Shown: piece by piece, positions 29,469-37,565 of the stretch
Position numbering within the stretch: position 1 is the stretch's first letter
Layout of the letters: every line of letters begins with the position of its first letter
Virus record (IMG/VR): IMGVR_UViG_3300049927_000020
Coordinates: 1 to 45,052 of that record
Source: a virus
Reading direction: 5' to 3' (one strand)
Length of the DNA stretch: 45,052 nucleotides
The notes under the pieces: model-generated
What the model saw: only the letters and a program-made list of their open reading frames with translations
What the model was told of the DNA's origin: nothing
Databases searched by the model: none
Made by a program: the position numbers and the translations under genes

Positions 29469-31973
29469 ATGGACGACTTTGAAAGAGAACTCATCCTCGA
29501 AGCAGAGATGATTGGCCTAGGCCGCTCTCGGATGTGGTCCGCCGTCTCCAAGGCCAGGGAGGACGAGGCCGAGAGTCAGACCAAATATGCACACCGCATG
29601 ATGAGCGGCGATGGCAAGACGCCTGGGGACCTGGAATTTTTTATTGTAGCTGTCACTAAGTTTTTGAAAGATGCCAAGGGTACACCTGGTCGGCATCATT
29701 CACTGGTACCAGTTCTGGAGCAATTTGACAGCCCTGCTGTGGTGGCCTTCATTGCTCTCAAGGAGATTTTTGACTGCATCACGAAGCGAAAAGATCTGAC
29801 GCACACGGCAATCAAGGTAGGGAAAGTCCTGGAAGATGAGCTTCGGTTCAAGAAGTTCGAGACCGAAAATCCTGCCTTGTGGGGCACGCTCAAGCGCGAT
29901 CTTCATGAACGAAACGTCACCAATCTTCAGCGGAGACGAGGCATTCTAATTCATGAGATGTTGAAGGACGCTAAACAACGTGAGGCGATGGTGTGGCAAA
30001 AGTGGACGGTGGAAACTCACCTTATTCTTGGCCTTCGTTGCATCGACCTCTTGGAGCACTCAACGAATCTGATTCACACGCGCCTACGTCGCAAAGGCAA
30101 AAAGACCATTGGAAAGATTGAGGCTACGACTGAAACGCTGGAGTGGATTGCGGGATTCATGGAGCGTGGTGGCATTATCGCACCCTGCTTTCTGCCAACT
30201 GTGATCACGCCTCGTCGCTGGAAATCTCCAGTTGGTGGTGGGTATCACTTGAAGACCCTCAACTCCCTTAGACTGGTCAAGGTAATGGGGGAGCGAGGCA
30301 ATGACTACCTGAAGATGTTGGCGCAGAAGCCAGAGCAGATGCGTGGAGTCTATAACGCTGTCAACACAGTCCAGTCTACTCCTTGGACAATCAACAAACC
30401 AGTTTTGGCTGTGATGCAGCAAGCGATGAAGGCACAACTAGAAATTGGGAAAGCGCCTATGTGTCTCGCATCAAAGGATGCTCAGGACGCCGATCTGGAT
30501 GCGAAGATGCCACTTCCTAGTAAGCCAGCAGACATTAAAACAAACGAGGACGCCCGTAAGGCGTGGTCACGCGAGGCCGCAAAGATGTACGAAAAGCGCG
30601 TAAAGGCGCTAAGTAAGTCGCTGCAACACGTTCAGCTCATGTGGCTGGCTGAGAAGTTTCAGGACGAGCCGACCATCTACTTCCCCATGCAGCTAGACTT
30701 CAGAGGGCGCATGTATGCGGTGCCGTCGAACCTGAATCCGCAGGGCACAGACTGTGCGAAAGGACTGTTGCAGTTTGCGCGGGGTTGCAAGCTGGGGAAG
30801 TCCGGCTGGCGCTGGCTGCATATTCACCTGGCTAACATGTGGGGAGAGGACAAGATCAGTTTCGATGAGCGGGAGCAGTGGGCCGTGGAGAATTATCACT
30901 GGATTGTTGATTGCGTTCATGAGCCGTTCGAGCATCGTGAGTGGATGAAGGCTGACAAAGGGGAGAAGGCGTGGCAATTCCTGGCCGGTGCTATCGAGTT
31001 GGTAGCCGCAGTAGAAAGTGGGGACTATGAGAATTTCTTCTCACATCTTCCAGTCACAGTGGACGGTACGTGTAACGGGCTACAACATTTCTCGGCCTTG
31101 CTTCTGGACGAAGATGGCGCTATTTCTGTCAATCTAAAACCATCGGACCTTCCGCACGACATTTATCAGATTGTGGCCGATAAGGTTCGGATGCGGTTTA
31201 TGGGTATGGCAGACAACACGCTTGCGAAACTATGGCTAGCATGGGGCTTCGATCGGAAGGCAACGAAACGCGCCGTGATGATTGTGCCCTACAGCGGGAC
31301 CATCTTCGCTGCTAAGGATTATACCTTAGAGTATCTTCAGAGTCGCCCGAACTGCCCGTTCGAGGAGGACGATGAGATCGAAGCCGCAGACTTCTTTGCC
31401 TTACATGTGTGGTCGGCCATCGCAGAGACCGTTGTGTCAGCGCGGCAAGCGATGGACTGGTTTCGTAAGTTAGCCCAAGCAGTCACTGCGAAGAATCAAC
31501 CCATGCAATGGACAACACCCATTGGGTTTCCAGTACAGCAAGACTACCGGGACTCCGAGCAGTATCGAGTCCACACTCGGTTAGGTGAGGGAGTAACTTT
31601 TCGTCCGGTGCTGCTCAGGGAGACTGACCTTCTCGATAAACGTAAGTCAGCCCAAGGGATTTCTCCTAACGTCATCCATTCCCTTGATGCTAACTGTCTC
31701 ATGCTGACGGTGAACCGATGTAAGGACGAAGGAGTAGAAGACTTTGCTATGGTCCACGATAGCTACGGGGTATTGGCGGGCCATATGGAGACTATGTATA
31801 TGGCCTTACGGCAAGCCTTTGTAGACAGCTACCAGCATGACGTGATGTCCGCATTCGCTAAGTCCAGCACGGCGCGACTCACGGATAAACAGCGGGGGAA
31901 GTTACCAGTAGCGCCCGCCAAGGGCAGCTTCGAACTCGAATCGGTGAAGGAGAGTAAGTATTTTTTTGCGTGA
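29469..31973 (+). CDS. Single-subunit DNA-directed RNA polymerase (T7 gp1-like)
   Basis: The 834-aa enzyme (T7: 883 aa) would transcribe the middle and late genes from phage promoters. Conserved parts: D-F-R-G-R-M-Y-A-V-P (~415); motif A V-D-G-T-C-N-G-L-Q-H-F-S (Asp at ~532, metal); motif B R-K-A-T-K-R-A-V-M-I-V-P-Y-S-G-T (Lys and Tyr of the nucleotide site, ~595-612); motif C M-V-H-D-S-Y-G (second metal Asp, ~763); and the C-terminal region ending K-Y-F-F-A, where T7 has an essential FAFA foot. In motif B 'YSGT' replaces the more usual 'YGS'. It starts behind AAGGAGACCAGCC, right after the candidate promoter, so it likely drives its own expression. Confidence 0.95.
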   Translation: MDDFERELILEAEMIGLGRSRMWSAVSKAREDEAESQTKYAHRMMSGDGKTPGDLEFFIVAVTKFLKDAKGTPGRHHSLVPVLEQFDSPAVVAFIALKEIFDCITKRKDLTHTAIKVGKVLEDELRFKKFETENPALWGTLKRDLHERNVTNLQRRRGILIHEMLKDAKQREAMVWQKWTVETHLILGLRCIDLLEHSTNLIHTRLRRKGKKTIGKIEATTETLEWIAGFMERGGIIAPCFLPTVITPRRWKSPVGGGYHLKTLNSLRLVKVMGERGNDYLKMLAQKPEQMRGVYNAVNTVQSTPWTINKPVLAVMQQAMKAQLEIGKAPMCLASKDAQDADLDAKMPLPSKPADIKTNEDARKAWSREAAKMYEKRVKALSKSLQHVQLMWLAEKFQDEPTIYFPMQLDFRGRMYAVPSNLNPQGTDCAKGLLQFARGCKLGKSGWRWLHIHLANMWGEDKISFDEREQWAVENYHWIVDCVHEPFEHREWMKADKGEKAWQFLAGAIELVAAVESGDYENFFSHLPVTVDGTCNGLQHFSALLLDEDGAISVNLKPSDLPHDIYQIVADKVRMRFMGMADNTLAKLWLAWGFDRKATKRAVMIVPYSGTIFAAKDYTLEYLQSRPNCPFEEDDEIEAADFFALHVWSAIAETVVSARQAMDWFRKLAQAVTAKNQPMQWTTPIGFPVQQDYRDSEQYRVHTRLGEGVTFRPVLLRETDLLDKRKSAQGISPNVIHSLDANCLMLTVNRCKDEGVEDFAMVHDSYGVLAGHMETMYMALRQAFVDSYQHDVMSAFAKSSTARLTDKQRGKLPVAPAKGSFELESVKESKYFFA

Positions 31974-32011
31974 GATCATCCACATGTGACATCAACCCAC
32001 AGGAGGAACCT

Positions 32012-32203
32012 ATGACAGTATTTCTGGGAAACTTCATGTACGCCGAGTTCATCCGTAGCAAGCACGGCAATCTCGTCAAGCTGACAGACACCGATGGCTG
32101 TGGCCGCGTGCTCGATACCATCCAGCTTAATGCTGAGCAGGTGATGCAAGTGATTAAGGGCTGGGGCGAGGCGGACCACGTAAAGATCGGAGGGACCGAC
32201 TGA
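32012..32203 (+). CDS. Small hypothetical protein, 63 aa
   Basis: Behind an ideal site (AGGAGGAACCT) following a TCCACATGT leader motif (31979-31987). The product is acidic at the end, with a beta-type start (F-L-G-N-F-M-Y-A-E-F-I-R) and an L-N-A-E-Q-V-M-Q-V-I-K-G-W-G helix. Its stop overlaps the next start. First of a string of small genes between RNA polymerase and SSB, the region where T7 has its class II host-takeover genes. Function unknown. Confidence 0.68.
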   Translation: MTVFLGNFMYAEFIRSKHGNLVKLTDTDGCGRVLDTIQLNAEQVMQVIKGWGEADHVKIGGTD

Positions 32204-32370
32204 TGACCTCTAGGACACCGGAGCAGGCCCTCCAAAATCGAGTGTGGGAACTCGAAACTCGCGTGAAGGATCAAGCCAAGATCATTTACGTGTTGAATAA
32301 ACTCGTAGTGGATCTTCAGAACTTAGCCAAGCGGCATTCATGTGTTCTACCACGAAAGGACTCTGACTAG
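32203..32370 (+). CDS. Small coiled-coil protein, 55 aa
   Basis: Start overlaps the previous stop (TGATG). The product is almost one helix with a heptad look (L-Q-N-R-V-W-E-L-E-T-R-V-K-D-Q-A-K-I-I-Y-V-L-N-K-L-V-V-D...) and a basic tail with one Cys. Probably a dimerising small protein; function unknown. The next gene starts one base after its stop. Confidence 0.62.
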   Translation: MTSRTPEQALQNRVWELETRVKDQAKIIYVLNKLVVDLQNLAKRHSCVLPRKDSD

Positions 32371-32371
32371 C

Positions 32372-32575
32372 ATGTGGATCTTACTCGCCCTGTTTTTGAA
32401 TGCGATGCAGACAGAGATCGTAGCCGTCCCCATGGACGTGTTTTCAACCGAAGCCGAGTGCCAAGTGAAGTACGAAGTAGCCAATGCCCAGATAGCGGAC
32501 CATGTCTTGAAGACCAATGAGTCCGTGCGCGTCATGTGTATCGAACTTCAACCTACCAAAAAGAAGGTGATCTGA
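32372..32575 (+). CDS. Small secreted or membrane-anchored protein, Cys pair (family member 2)
   Basis: The 67-aa protein is related to that at 22232: a hydrophobic start M-W-I-L-L-A-L-F-L-N-A, a short beta segment (E-I-V-A-V-P-M), F-S-T-E-A-E-C-Q and V-R-V-M-C-I-E-L. The hydrophobic start is a short signal or anchor, and the two Cys may pair in the periplasm. Two copies in different gene blocks suggest separate uses or an old duplication. Unknown function. Confidence 0.7.
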   Translation: MWILLALFLNAMQTEIVAVPMDVFSTEAECQVKYEVANAQIADHVLKTNESVRVMCIELQPTKKKVI

Positions 32576-32576
32576 C

Positions 32577-32921
32577 ATGGCACGAGTAAGTACCCCTCAT
32601 AGAGTCGTGGACGAAGGCCGCACTGGTCGAATCGTAGCTCGACGTGCATTACGCCGTGGCCTAGGCAACCCGAAGAAGCGAGCGCGTGATCTAGCCGAGC
32701 TGCTTCAGGAAATGTTCTTCAAAGGCGTTTTACAAGGGAGGCAACTTGAAAATATCCGAATCACCTATGCGACGGCGGGGATGGAGTATGGGTCAGACTA
32801 TCCTATGGCTGATTCTGGTCTTTCTAGCACTCTTACTCATGTTGATCCCGCTGTGGCGACTGCATACGAACCTCCAACCCTGGACTATCCAAGCGGAGAA
32901 TCTGAATCCACCCCTGCCTAA
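32577..32921 (+). CDS. Arg-rich hypothetical protein, 114 aa
   Basis: The first ~60 residues look real: strongly basic (H-R-V-V-D-E-G-R-T-G-R-I-V-A-R-R-A-L-R-R-G-L-G-N-P-K-K-R-A-R-D) then a helix (L-A-E-L-L-Q-E-M-F-F-K-G-V-L-Q-G-R-Q-L). The last ~58 residues lie over the next gene in another frame and have no clear pattern. It starts one base after the previous stop. A DNA- or RNA-binding function would fit the charge but is not shown. Confidence 0.6.
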   Translation: MARVSTPHRVVDEGRTGRIVARRALRRGLGNPKKRARDLAELLQEMFFKGVLQGRQLENIRITYATAGMEYGSDYPMADSGLSSTLTHVDPAVATAYEPPTLDYPSGESESTPA

Positions 32922-33165
32922 GTTTTCTGTGCGCGACTGCTTCCAACACAACGGTATCCGTGAACCATGGGAGACCAGTCTCCCTGACGGGATAGTCGTG
33001 CTCAAAGGCTACAACAAATACCTAGTCATGTTTCAGCGCGAAGCTGAGAGGTCTGGAGGAGGGACCAAGTTGGGAACTGACATTACATTCGAAACACTGG
33101 ACCGCGACTTTCATCCTATCGCGTGTCCGCAAGCCTGGAGGACTCATGGCCGTAAAACACATTGA
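32746..33165 (+). CDS. Membrane-anchored protein with periplasmic domain
   Basis: The product has one membrane helix (I-L-W-L-I-L-V-F-L-A-L-L-L-M-L-I) followed by a ~95-residue outside domain with two Cys (V-R-D-C-F-Q ... I-A-C-P-Q) and beta-type strands. Three starts are possible: TTG 32746 with a strong GGGAGG site (139 aa), ATG 32767 without one, and ATG 32788 just before the helix (125 aa) with a weak GGATGGAG. I give the longest because of its ribosome site. It overlaps the basic protein gene by up to 176 bases. Role unknown; superinfection exclusion or lysis are options. Confidence 0.65.
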   Translation: MKISESPMRRRGWSMGQTILWLILVFLALLLMLIPLWRLHTNLQPWTIQAENLNPPLPKFSVRDCFQHNGIREPWETSLPDGIVVLKGYNKYLVMFQREAERSGGGTKLGTDITFETLDRDFHPIACPQAWRTHGRKTH

Positions 33166-33352
33166 GGCGTTTCAGCGCTACTTCACTGTCCACAAATGCA
33201 CCCTGTATCACGACGATATACGCACGCTGTTCGGCCTGCCCCGACGTAAGGGCTCGATCACTGCCGTCGAAAATCAGTACGGTAACATTTCGATCACGTT
33301 CGAAATCAAGAGCAACAAGTTCACCAAATACAAACTCACTGGAGGAAAATAA
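33146..33352 (+). CDS. Small hypothetical protein, 68 aa
   Basis: Begins inside the end of the previous gene with a GGAGGACTC site. The protein is basic, with Y-F-T-V-H-K and then L-F-G-L-P-R-R-K-G-S and a strand pair (G-N-I-S-I-T-F-E-I-K ... K-Y-K-L-T). Short beta protein just upstream of SSB; it may be a replication accessory factor. Not recognised. Confidence 0.65.
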   Translation: MAVKHIEAFQRYFTVHKCTLYHDDIRTLFGLPRRKGSITAVENQYGNISITFEIKSNKFTKYKLTGGK

Positions 33353-33354
33353 CC

Positions 33355-34032
33355 ATGGCAGAGAAGAAGAAATATCCGATCTACACGAGCCCCAAGGGTG
33401 TCGCCAAGTACGTCAACCTCAACAATCCTCAGACTTCTATCAACATCAACGGGGAAGCGAAGCCGGTTGATCCCAACTACAGCGTTACGCTGCTGGTTGA
33501 TCCGAGCGATGCGACCACGATTGAGTTCGTGGAGACCATCATGAAGATGCACACCGACGCCTTGGCTGCGGAGCGCAAAGCAAACCCGAAGAAGAAGTAC
33601 AAGGACGAGGGGATCGTCAACATGATCTCGGACGAAACTGACAAGGACGGTTCGCCTACTGGTAAGACCGCTCTGAAGTTCAAGCACAAGGCATCCGGTG
33701 AGCGCCGGGACAAGTCCGTCTGGACCTACAAACCAGCCTTGTTCGACGCAGCCGGAAAGCCATTGCCTTCTGGCGTGGTGATCTTCGGTGGCAGCGTGCT
33801 GAAGGTGGCCTACGGAGTGAAGCACACCCCGATGCCAACTGGCTCCTTCTACACCAGCTTGCAGTTACAAGCAGTGCAGGTACTAGACCTCAAGTCTGAG
33901 TACGTCAAGGAGGCCTCTGCTTACGGATTCTCGTCTGAGGAAGGGTACATGGGCGAAGGACAAGAGAACGCTTTCGGTGAGCAGGCTACGACTGACGAGG
34001 CTGCAAGTGCGGCGGCGTCCACAGACTTCTAA
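33355..34032 (+). CDS. Single-stranded DNA-binding protein (T7 gp2.5-like)
   Basis: The 225-aa product (T7 gp2.5: 232 aa) coats ssDNA during replication and recombination. It has the T7-type OB-fold blocks (T-S-P-K-G-V-A-K-Y-V-N-L, Y-S-V-T-L-L-V-D, P-L-P-S-G-V-V-I-F-G-G-S-V-L-K-V). The acidic C-terminal tail ends in Phe (A-A-S-T-D-F), the aromatic residue that in T7 contacts the polymerase and helicase. The start has a GGAGGAAAATAACC site. The 3' end overlaps the endonuclease I gene. Confidence 0.9.
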   Translation: MAEKKKYPIYTSPKGVAKYVNLNNPQTSININGEAKPVDPNYSVTLLVDPSDATTIEFVETIMKMHTDALAAERKANPKKKYKDEGIVNMISDETDKDGSPTGKTALKFKHKASGERRDKSVWTYKPALFDAAGKPLPSGVVIFGGSVLKVAYGVKHTPMPTGSFYTSLQLQAVQVLDLKSEYVKEASAYGFSSEEGYMGEGQENAFGEQATTDEAASAAASTDF

Positions 34033-34435
34033 CCCCTATCGACATATCAAACGTGAGGGAGGGAAACGTAGCGGCTTGGAAACCCAGGTCGCTGCGGACC
34101 TCACGCTTTGTCATGTCGAGTTCAAGGGGGAGAAGGATATCGATCTCATCGAGTATCGCAACAACCTCGTCAAGAAATATCACCCTGACTTCGAGTTGCC
34201 GAATGGCATCCTCGTGGAATGCAAAGGGTGGTTCCGGGTTGACGACCGGACCAAGCATCTCTGCATCAAGGCGCAGCACCCGGAGAAAGACATACGGTTT
34301 GTCTTCTCTAATCCCAATGCCAAGATCACGAAAGGATCAACGACAACCTATTCCATGTGGTGCGACAAACACGGCTTCAAGTGGGCCAAGAAGTTTGTCC
34401 CTACGGAATGGTTTGGACCAAAGGAAACGCTATGA
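34007..34435 (+). CDS. Endonuclease I, Holliday junction resolvase (T7 gp3-like)
   Basis: The protein cuts branched DNA and helps break host DNA. Active residues match T7 gp3 with nearly identical spacing: Glu in R-S-G-L-E (residue 25), Asp in H-P-D-F-E-L-P-N-G (61), and Glu/Lys in V-E-C-K-G (71 and 73); T7 has E20, D55, E65, K67. Later W-C-D-K-H-G-F-K-W-A-K-K-F-V-P-x-E-W also matches. No ATG is available at the N-terminus. I use GTG 34007 (142 aa; T7: 149), with GAGG upstream; GTG 33977 is the alternative. Either start lies inside the SSB gene. The stop overlaps the amidase start (ATGA). Confidence 0.88.
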   Translation: MRRRPQTSNPYRHIKREGGKRSGLETQVAADLTLCHVEFKGEKDIDLIEYRNNLVKKYHPDFELPNGILVECKGWFRVDDRTKHLCIKAQHPEKDIRFVFSNPNAKITKGSTTTYSMWCDKHGFKWAKKFVPTEWFGPKETL

Positions 34436-34869
34436 GAACAGCAACAGACTACATCGTAATCCACTGTGCCGCCACGCCTCCTCAGATGGACGTGGACATT
34501 GCCACCATCGCGGAATGGCATAAGGCACGTGGATTCGCAACCGTTGGCTACCACTTCTTCATCAAGAGGGAGGGTACACGGCAAACAGGGAGGCCGATCA
34601 ATGAAGTTGGCGCTCACGTTGTTGGCTACAACCACAATTCGGTGGGCGTCTGCATGGCGGGCGGCATGGACAAAGATATGCAGAAGCCAGAAGACAACTT
34701 CACCCCAGCCCAGTGGACCACGCTCCTTATCACTCTGCGTGAGCTGCACGCAGATTATCCTAGGGCAGTCGTTGTCGGTCATAGAGACCTCAACCCTGAC
34801 AAGGCTTGTCCATCATTTTCAGTCAGCGAATACGTTGGCGATAAACCCGAACTGTCACCAGAAGTTTAG
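34432..34869 (+). CDS. N-acetylmuramoyl-L-alanine amidase, T7 lysozyme-like (gp3.5)
   Basis: The 145-aa zinc amidase (T7: 151 aa) cuts the peptide from the glycan in peptidoglycan at lysis, and in T7 also binds and restrains the phage RNA polymerase. Zinc ligands match: His11 (V-I-H-C), His117 (G-H-R-D-L) and Cys126 (K-A-C-P), with catalytic Tyr40 (V-G-Y-H-F-F-I) and Lys124 also in place. The N-terminal tail used by T7 lysozyme for polymerase binding is very short here, so that second function is uncertain. ATG 34432 overlaps the resolvase stop; the longer frame from 34357 is only a shadow. Confidence 0.93.
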   Translation: MRTATDYIVIHCAATPPQMDVDIATIAEWHKARGFATVGYHFFIKREGTRQTGRPINEVGAHVVGYNHNSVGVCMAGGMDKDMQKPEDNFTPAQWTTLLITLRELHADYPRAVVVGHRDLNPDKACPSFSVSEYVGDKPELSPEV

Positions 34870-34902
34870 ACAGTTCCTACCAAACTTCAAGGAGGGGAAA
34901 TC

Positions 34903-35145
34903 ATGAGTATGTCCAGAGTCATTGCAGAAGCCATTGCACCTACCATCAACGCCGCCAGTCAGAACGGGAAGATCCTCTTGCACCTTCTCAAGAATGGCAG
35001 CATCACGCAGGTAGAAGCGCATGAACTCTACCGAGTCTATCGCCTCGCCTCACGCATGACCGACCTCAAGAACCTGGGTCTCTCTGTGATGAAGAATCAC
35101 AAGATCGACAACACGGGTGTCCGCTATGTCGAATACTCCTTATAG
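34903..35145 (+). CDS. Helix-turn-helix protein (PF14090-like)
   Basis: The 80-aa product shows the small phage winged-helix pattern: I-L-L-H-L-L-K-N-G-S-I-T-Q-V-E-A-H-E-L-Y, then Y-R-L-A-S-R-M-T-D-L-K-N-L-G (recognition helix) and a wing V-R-Y-V-E-Y-S-L. Members are frequent in phage replication blocks and are thought to bind DNA as regulators. An excellent site (AAGGAGGGGAAATC) precedes it. ATG 34909 is a second possible start. Confidence 0.78.
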   Translation: MSMSRVIAEAIAPTINAASQNGKILLHLLKNGSITQVEAHELYRVYRLASRMTDLKNLGLSVMKNHKIDNTGVRYVEYSL

Positions 35146-35317
35146 CCCGACGACACAACCACGTAGGGAAATCCTCGTGATGTACCTTCGACTAAAGGTG
35201 GACGAGGAGGACTGGCACGGCGTAGCAGACGCGGCAATGGATCTGCGTGACATGGATTCCGAACGACTCGGTTACAAGAGAGGATGGAAGGATGCCAGAA
35301 AACAAGGAGGAGTCTGA
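35126..35317 (+). CDS. Small conserved-looking protein, 63 aa
   Basis: Starts in the end of the previous gene (20-base overlap) and ends inside the primase gene. The core M-Y-L-R-L-K-V-D-E-E-D-W-H-G-V-A-D-A-A-M-D-L-R-D-M-D is a pattern I have seen in short proteins of other phages, always of unknown role. The start at 35126 could instead be the ATG at 35180 (MYLRLK) with AGGG upstream. Acidic-helical. Confidence 0.62.
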   Translation: MSNTPYSPTTQPRREILVMYLRLKVDEEDWHGVADAAMDLRDMDSERLGYKRGWKDARKQGGV

Positions 35318-36920
35318 GTTCGTCGCACATGAACCGTGTCCTGAATGTGGGAGCAGCGATAACCTCGCCCGCTACACCGATGGACACGGCTTTTGTTTTG
35401 GGTGCAACTACTACGATCACGCCGATGGCGCGACTGGTGGTGGTTTAGCCCCTTCACAAAATGTAAACCCTGAGTTGATCCATGGTGAATATCTTGAACT
35501 GAAGAAGAGAGGGATCAATGAGAAGACAGTTCGTAAATTCGGATACATGGTGGGATCTTTTAACGGGTCGCCAGTCCACATCGCGCCCTTCCATGACGAG
35601 AAGGGAGTCATTTGTGCTCAACACATCCGGTTCCCGAACAAGGATTTCATCTGGCTTGGTGATCCTAAGTCAGCAGGTCTTTGGGGGCAACAACTCTGGC
35701 GTGACACGGGGAAGATGGTGGTTGTTACTGAGGGCGAAATTGACGCTATGTCCATTTCACAGCTTCAAGACAACCGTTGGCCTGTGGTATCGCTTCGAAG
35801 CGGAGCAGCAGGCGGAAAGAAGGACATTGCTAAGGCGATTTCTTGGCTTGAGGGATTCGAACAAGTCGTGTTTGCCTTTGATATGGACGAGCCAGGAAAG
35901 AAGGCTATGGCAGAGTGTGCCGTCCTCATCACTCCCGGCAAAGCAAAAATCTGGAACCTGCCCCTCAAAGACGCCAACGAGATGTTGGTTGCCGGAAGAG
36001 CGAAGGAACTACTCGATGCCATTTGGGGAGCCAAGGTGTACCGACCTGATGGAATCGTCAGTGCCGAAGATACCTGGGATCTCCTCATGGCAGACGACCC
36101 AAATGGAGGAGTGCCTTATCCCTGGCGGGAACTTCAGGAGAAGACCACCGGCATGCGGATCGGGGAAATTGTCACCATTTGCGCAGGCAGCGGAGTCGGC
36201 AAGTCCCAAGTCTGCCGAGAACTCGCAGCTCACCTGGTTTGTCATGGGGAGAAGGTGGGTTATATCGCCCTCGAAGAAAGCGTCAAGCGATCCATCCGTG
36301 GCCTCGTCAGCATCTTCGTGAACGCACCGTTGCACCTACCGAACGTGCGCCAATCCATAGCCGTAGACGACCTCAAGGCCGCGTGGGACAAACTCGCGTC
36401 CAAGGTCTACTTCTATGATCACTGGGGGAGCCTCGATGGAGACAATCTGTTCCATCGTATTCGCTATCTCTCTGTGGCTTGTGGTTGCCGTTGGATTGTG
36501 CTGGACCATATTAGCATCGTGGTCAGCGGTGATAAGGAAGGGGACGAGCGGCGGAACATCGACAACCTTATGACCACGCTTCGGTCGATGGTGGAGGAGT
36601 TAGAGATTGGCATGCTGTTGGTGTCGCACTTGAAACGGCCAGATGGCAAGCCATTGGAAGAGGGCGGGAAGACTTCGCTGGCGTTACTCAGAGGGAGCGG
36701 CAGCATCGGCCAGCTCTCCGACATTGTGATTGGACAAGAGCGTGATCAGCAAGACGAGGAACGCTCGCACATCACGACGCTCCGCATTCTGAAAGATCGC
36801 TTCGCTGGCAGCACCGGATTGGCCGGGGAGCTGCACTACAACCGCATGACCGGGAGACTGGTCGAAGGAGAATCAGATGGAGCACCAGGAATCCAAGTCG
36901 CTGGAAGCTCTGACTACTGA
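35292..36920 (+). CDS. DNA primase-helicase (T7 gp4-like)
   Basis: The 542-aa bifunctional enzyme (T7 gp4A: 566 aa) unwinds DNA and makes primers at the fork. An N-terminal zinc finger C-P-E-C-G-S ... C-F-G-C (residues ~16-40) reads the primer site. The TOPRIM domain shows V-T-E-G-E-I-D-A-M-S (~148) and F-D-M-D-E-P-G (~200). The RecA-like helicase has Walker A G-S-G-V-G-K-S (299-305), E-E-S near 330, Walker B W-I-V-L-D-H-I-S (~400) and the arginine-finger region near L-K-R-P-D-G-K-P. ATG 35292 with GGATGGAAGG is the natural start. The zinc finger is present, so the primase half should be active. The end overlaps the next gene by 44 bases. Confidence 0.95.
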   Translation: MPENKEESEFVAHEPCPECGSSDNLARYTDGHGFCFGCNYYDHADGATGGGLAPSQNVNPELIHGEYLELKKRGINEKTVRKFGYMVGSFNGSPVHIAPFHDEKGVICAQHIRFPNKDFIWLGDPKSAGLWGQQLWRDTGKMVVVTEGEIDAMSISQLQDNRWPVVSLRSGAAGGKKDIAKAISWLEGFEQVVFAFDMDEPGKKAMAECAVLITPGKAKIWNLPLKDANEMLVAGRAKELLDAIWGAKVYRPDGIVSAEDTWDLLMADDPNGGVPYPWRELQEKTTGMRIGEIVTICAGSGVGKSQVCRELAAHLVCHGEKVGYIALEESVKRSIRGLVSIFVNAPLHLPNVRQSIAVDDLKAAWDKLASKVYFYDHWGSLDGDNLFHRIRYLSVACGCRWIVLDHISIVVSGDKEGDERRNIDNLMTTLRSMVEELEIGMLLVSHLKRPDGKPLEEGGKTSLALLRGSGSIGQLSDIVIGQERDQQDEERSHITTLRILKDRFAGSTGLAGELHYNRMTGRLVEGESDGAPGIQVAGSSDY

Positions 36921-37242
36921 GATCACGATGAAGGCTACCGCTAAGGTCTGCCAGGGCTTTACGCCTTGGCGGATCGAGGCGATTGCTGTCCCTCTGGCCG
37001 AAGCCTTGGTGGATATTGTGATCAGTCAAGGCAACACAGCGCTGAAACATCCACCCGTGACAGTCTCGAACTACATCACGTTCGAACTGTGGAACCAAAT
37101 CCTCGACGAGATCGCCAAGGAGATCCCTTGTGCCGACACAATAGAGATCATAGGGCGCGACCTCACCCGTGCCCAACGTGCCAGGTTCCTTGCAGGAGAA
37201 TGGAGGGCCAATGGTCAAGCCAACGACGACCCTCGCCGTTAG
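36877..37242 (+). CDS. Hypothetical helical protein, 121 aa
   Basis: Starts inside the end of the helicase gene (GGAGAATCAG site). The protein has a segment with C-Q-G-F-T-P-W-R-I-E-A-I-A-V-P-L-A-E-A-L-V-D, a middle strand, and a helical C-terminus ending R-A-R-F-L-A-G-E-W-R-A-N-G. It lies in the replication block between helicase and polymerase. Not recognised. Confidence 0.65.
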   Translation: MEHQESKSLEALTTEITMKATAKVCQGFTPWRIEAIAVPLAEALVDIVISQGNTALKHPPVTVSNYITFELWNQILDEIAKEIPCADTIEIIGRDLTRAQRARFLAGEWRANGQANDDPRR

Positions 37243-37384
37243 AGACATTCAATCCCACGTTCTTCAGCTCTGCGACTACGTAGACGACATTTACTCAGCG
37301 AGAGCGCACGACATGCTCATAGATTGGAGCACCGTTCGTGCAAAGGCAAACCAAGTTCGAACCATCATCTTGGAGGGCAAATGA
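37211..37384 (+). CDS. Small helical protein, 57 aa
   Basis: Overlaps the previous gene by 32 bases and the next by four; TGGAGGGCCA gives the ribosome site. A single run of helices (A-V-R-D-I-Q-S-H-V-L-Q-L-C-D-Y-V-D-D-I ... V-R-A-K-A-N-Q-V-R-T-I-I). Likely a small protein-binding factor; unknown. Confidence 0.6.
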   Translation: MVKPTTTLAVRDIQSHVLQLCDYVDDIYSARAHDMLIDWSTVRAKANQVRTIILEGK

Positions 37385-37551
37385 TATTCCACATTCTCAC
37401 TGCGGTTTTGTTCCTGCTGAAGATCCTCGACGTTATCAGTATCTCATGGTGGCTGGTGCTCGCACCGTCACTTGTGATGTTCACCCTCTCTGGGCTCGTG
37501 ATCGGCGGCGTCTTCATTCTCTCATTGTGGGCCGCTTGGGGAAAAAATTAA
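37381..37551 (+). CDS. Small two-helix membrane protein, 56 aa
   Basis: The product has two membrane segments (F-H-I-L-T-A-V-L-F-L-L-K-I-L and V-L-A-P-S-L-V-M-F-T-L-S-G-L-V-I-G-G-V-F-I-L), joined by D-V-I-S-I-S-W-W-L. The S-W-W-L-V-L-x-P pattern is common in tiny phage membrane proteins often labelled 'transmembrane Fragile-X-F'. Their role is not known to me. It starts with a TTGGAGGGCAA site on the end of the previous gene. Confidence 0.68.
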   Translation: MIFHILTAVLFLLKILDVISISWWLVLAPSLVMFTLSGLVIGGVFILSLWAAWGKN

Positions 37552-37565
37552 CTGGAGGAAACACC

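Noticed and set aside
31955-31973. T-run at the end of the RNA polymerase gene as a terminator
   Set aside because: The Ts encode the terminal Phe-Phe, and no stem precedes them.
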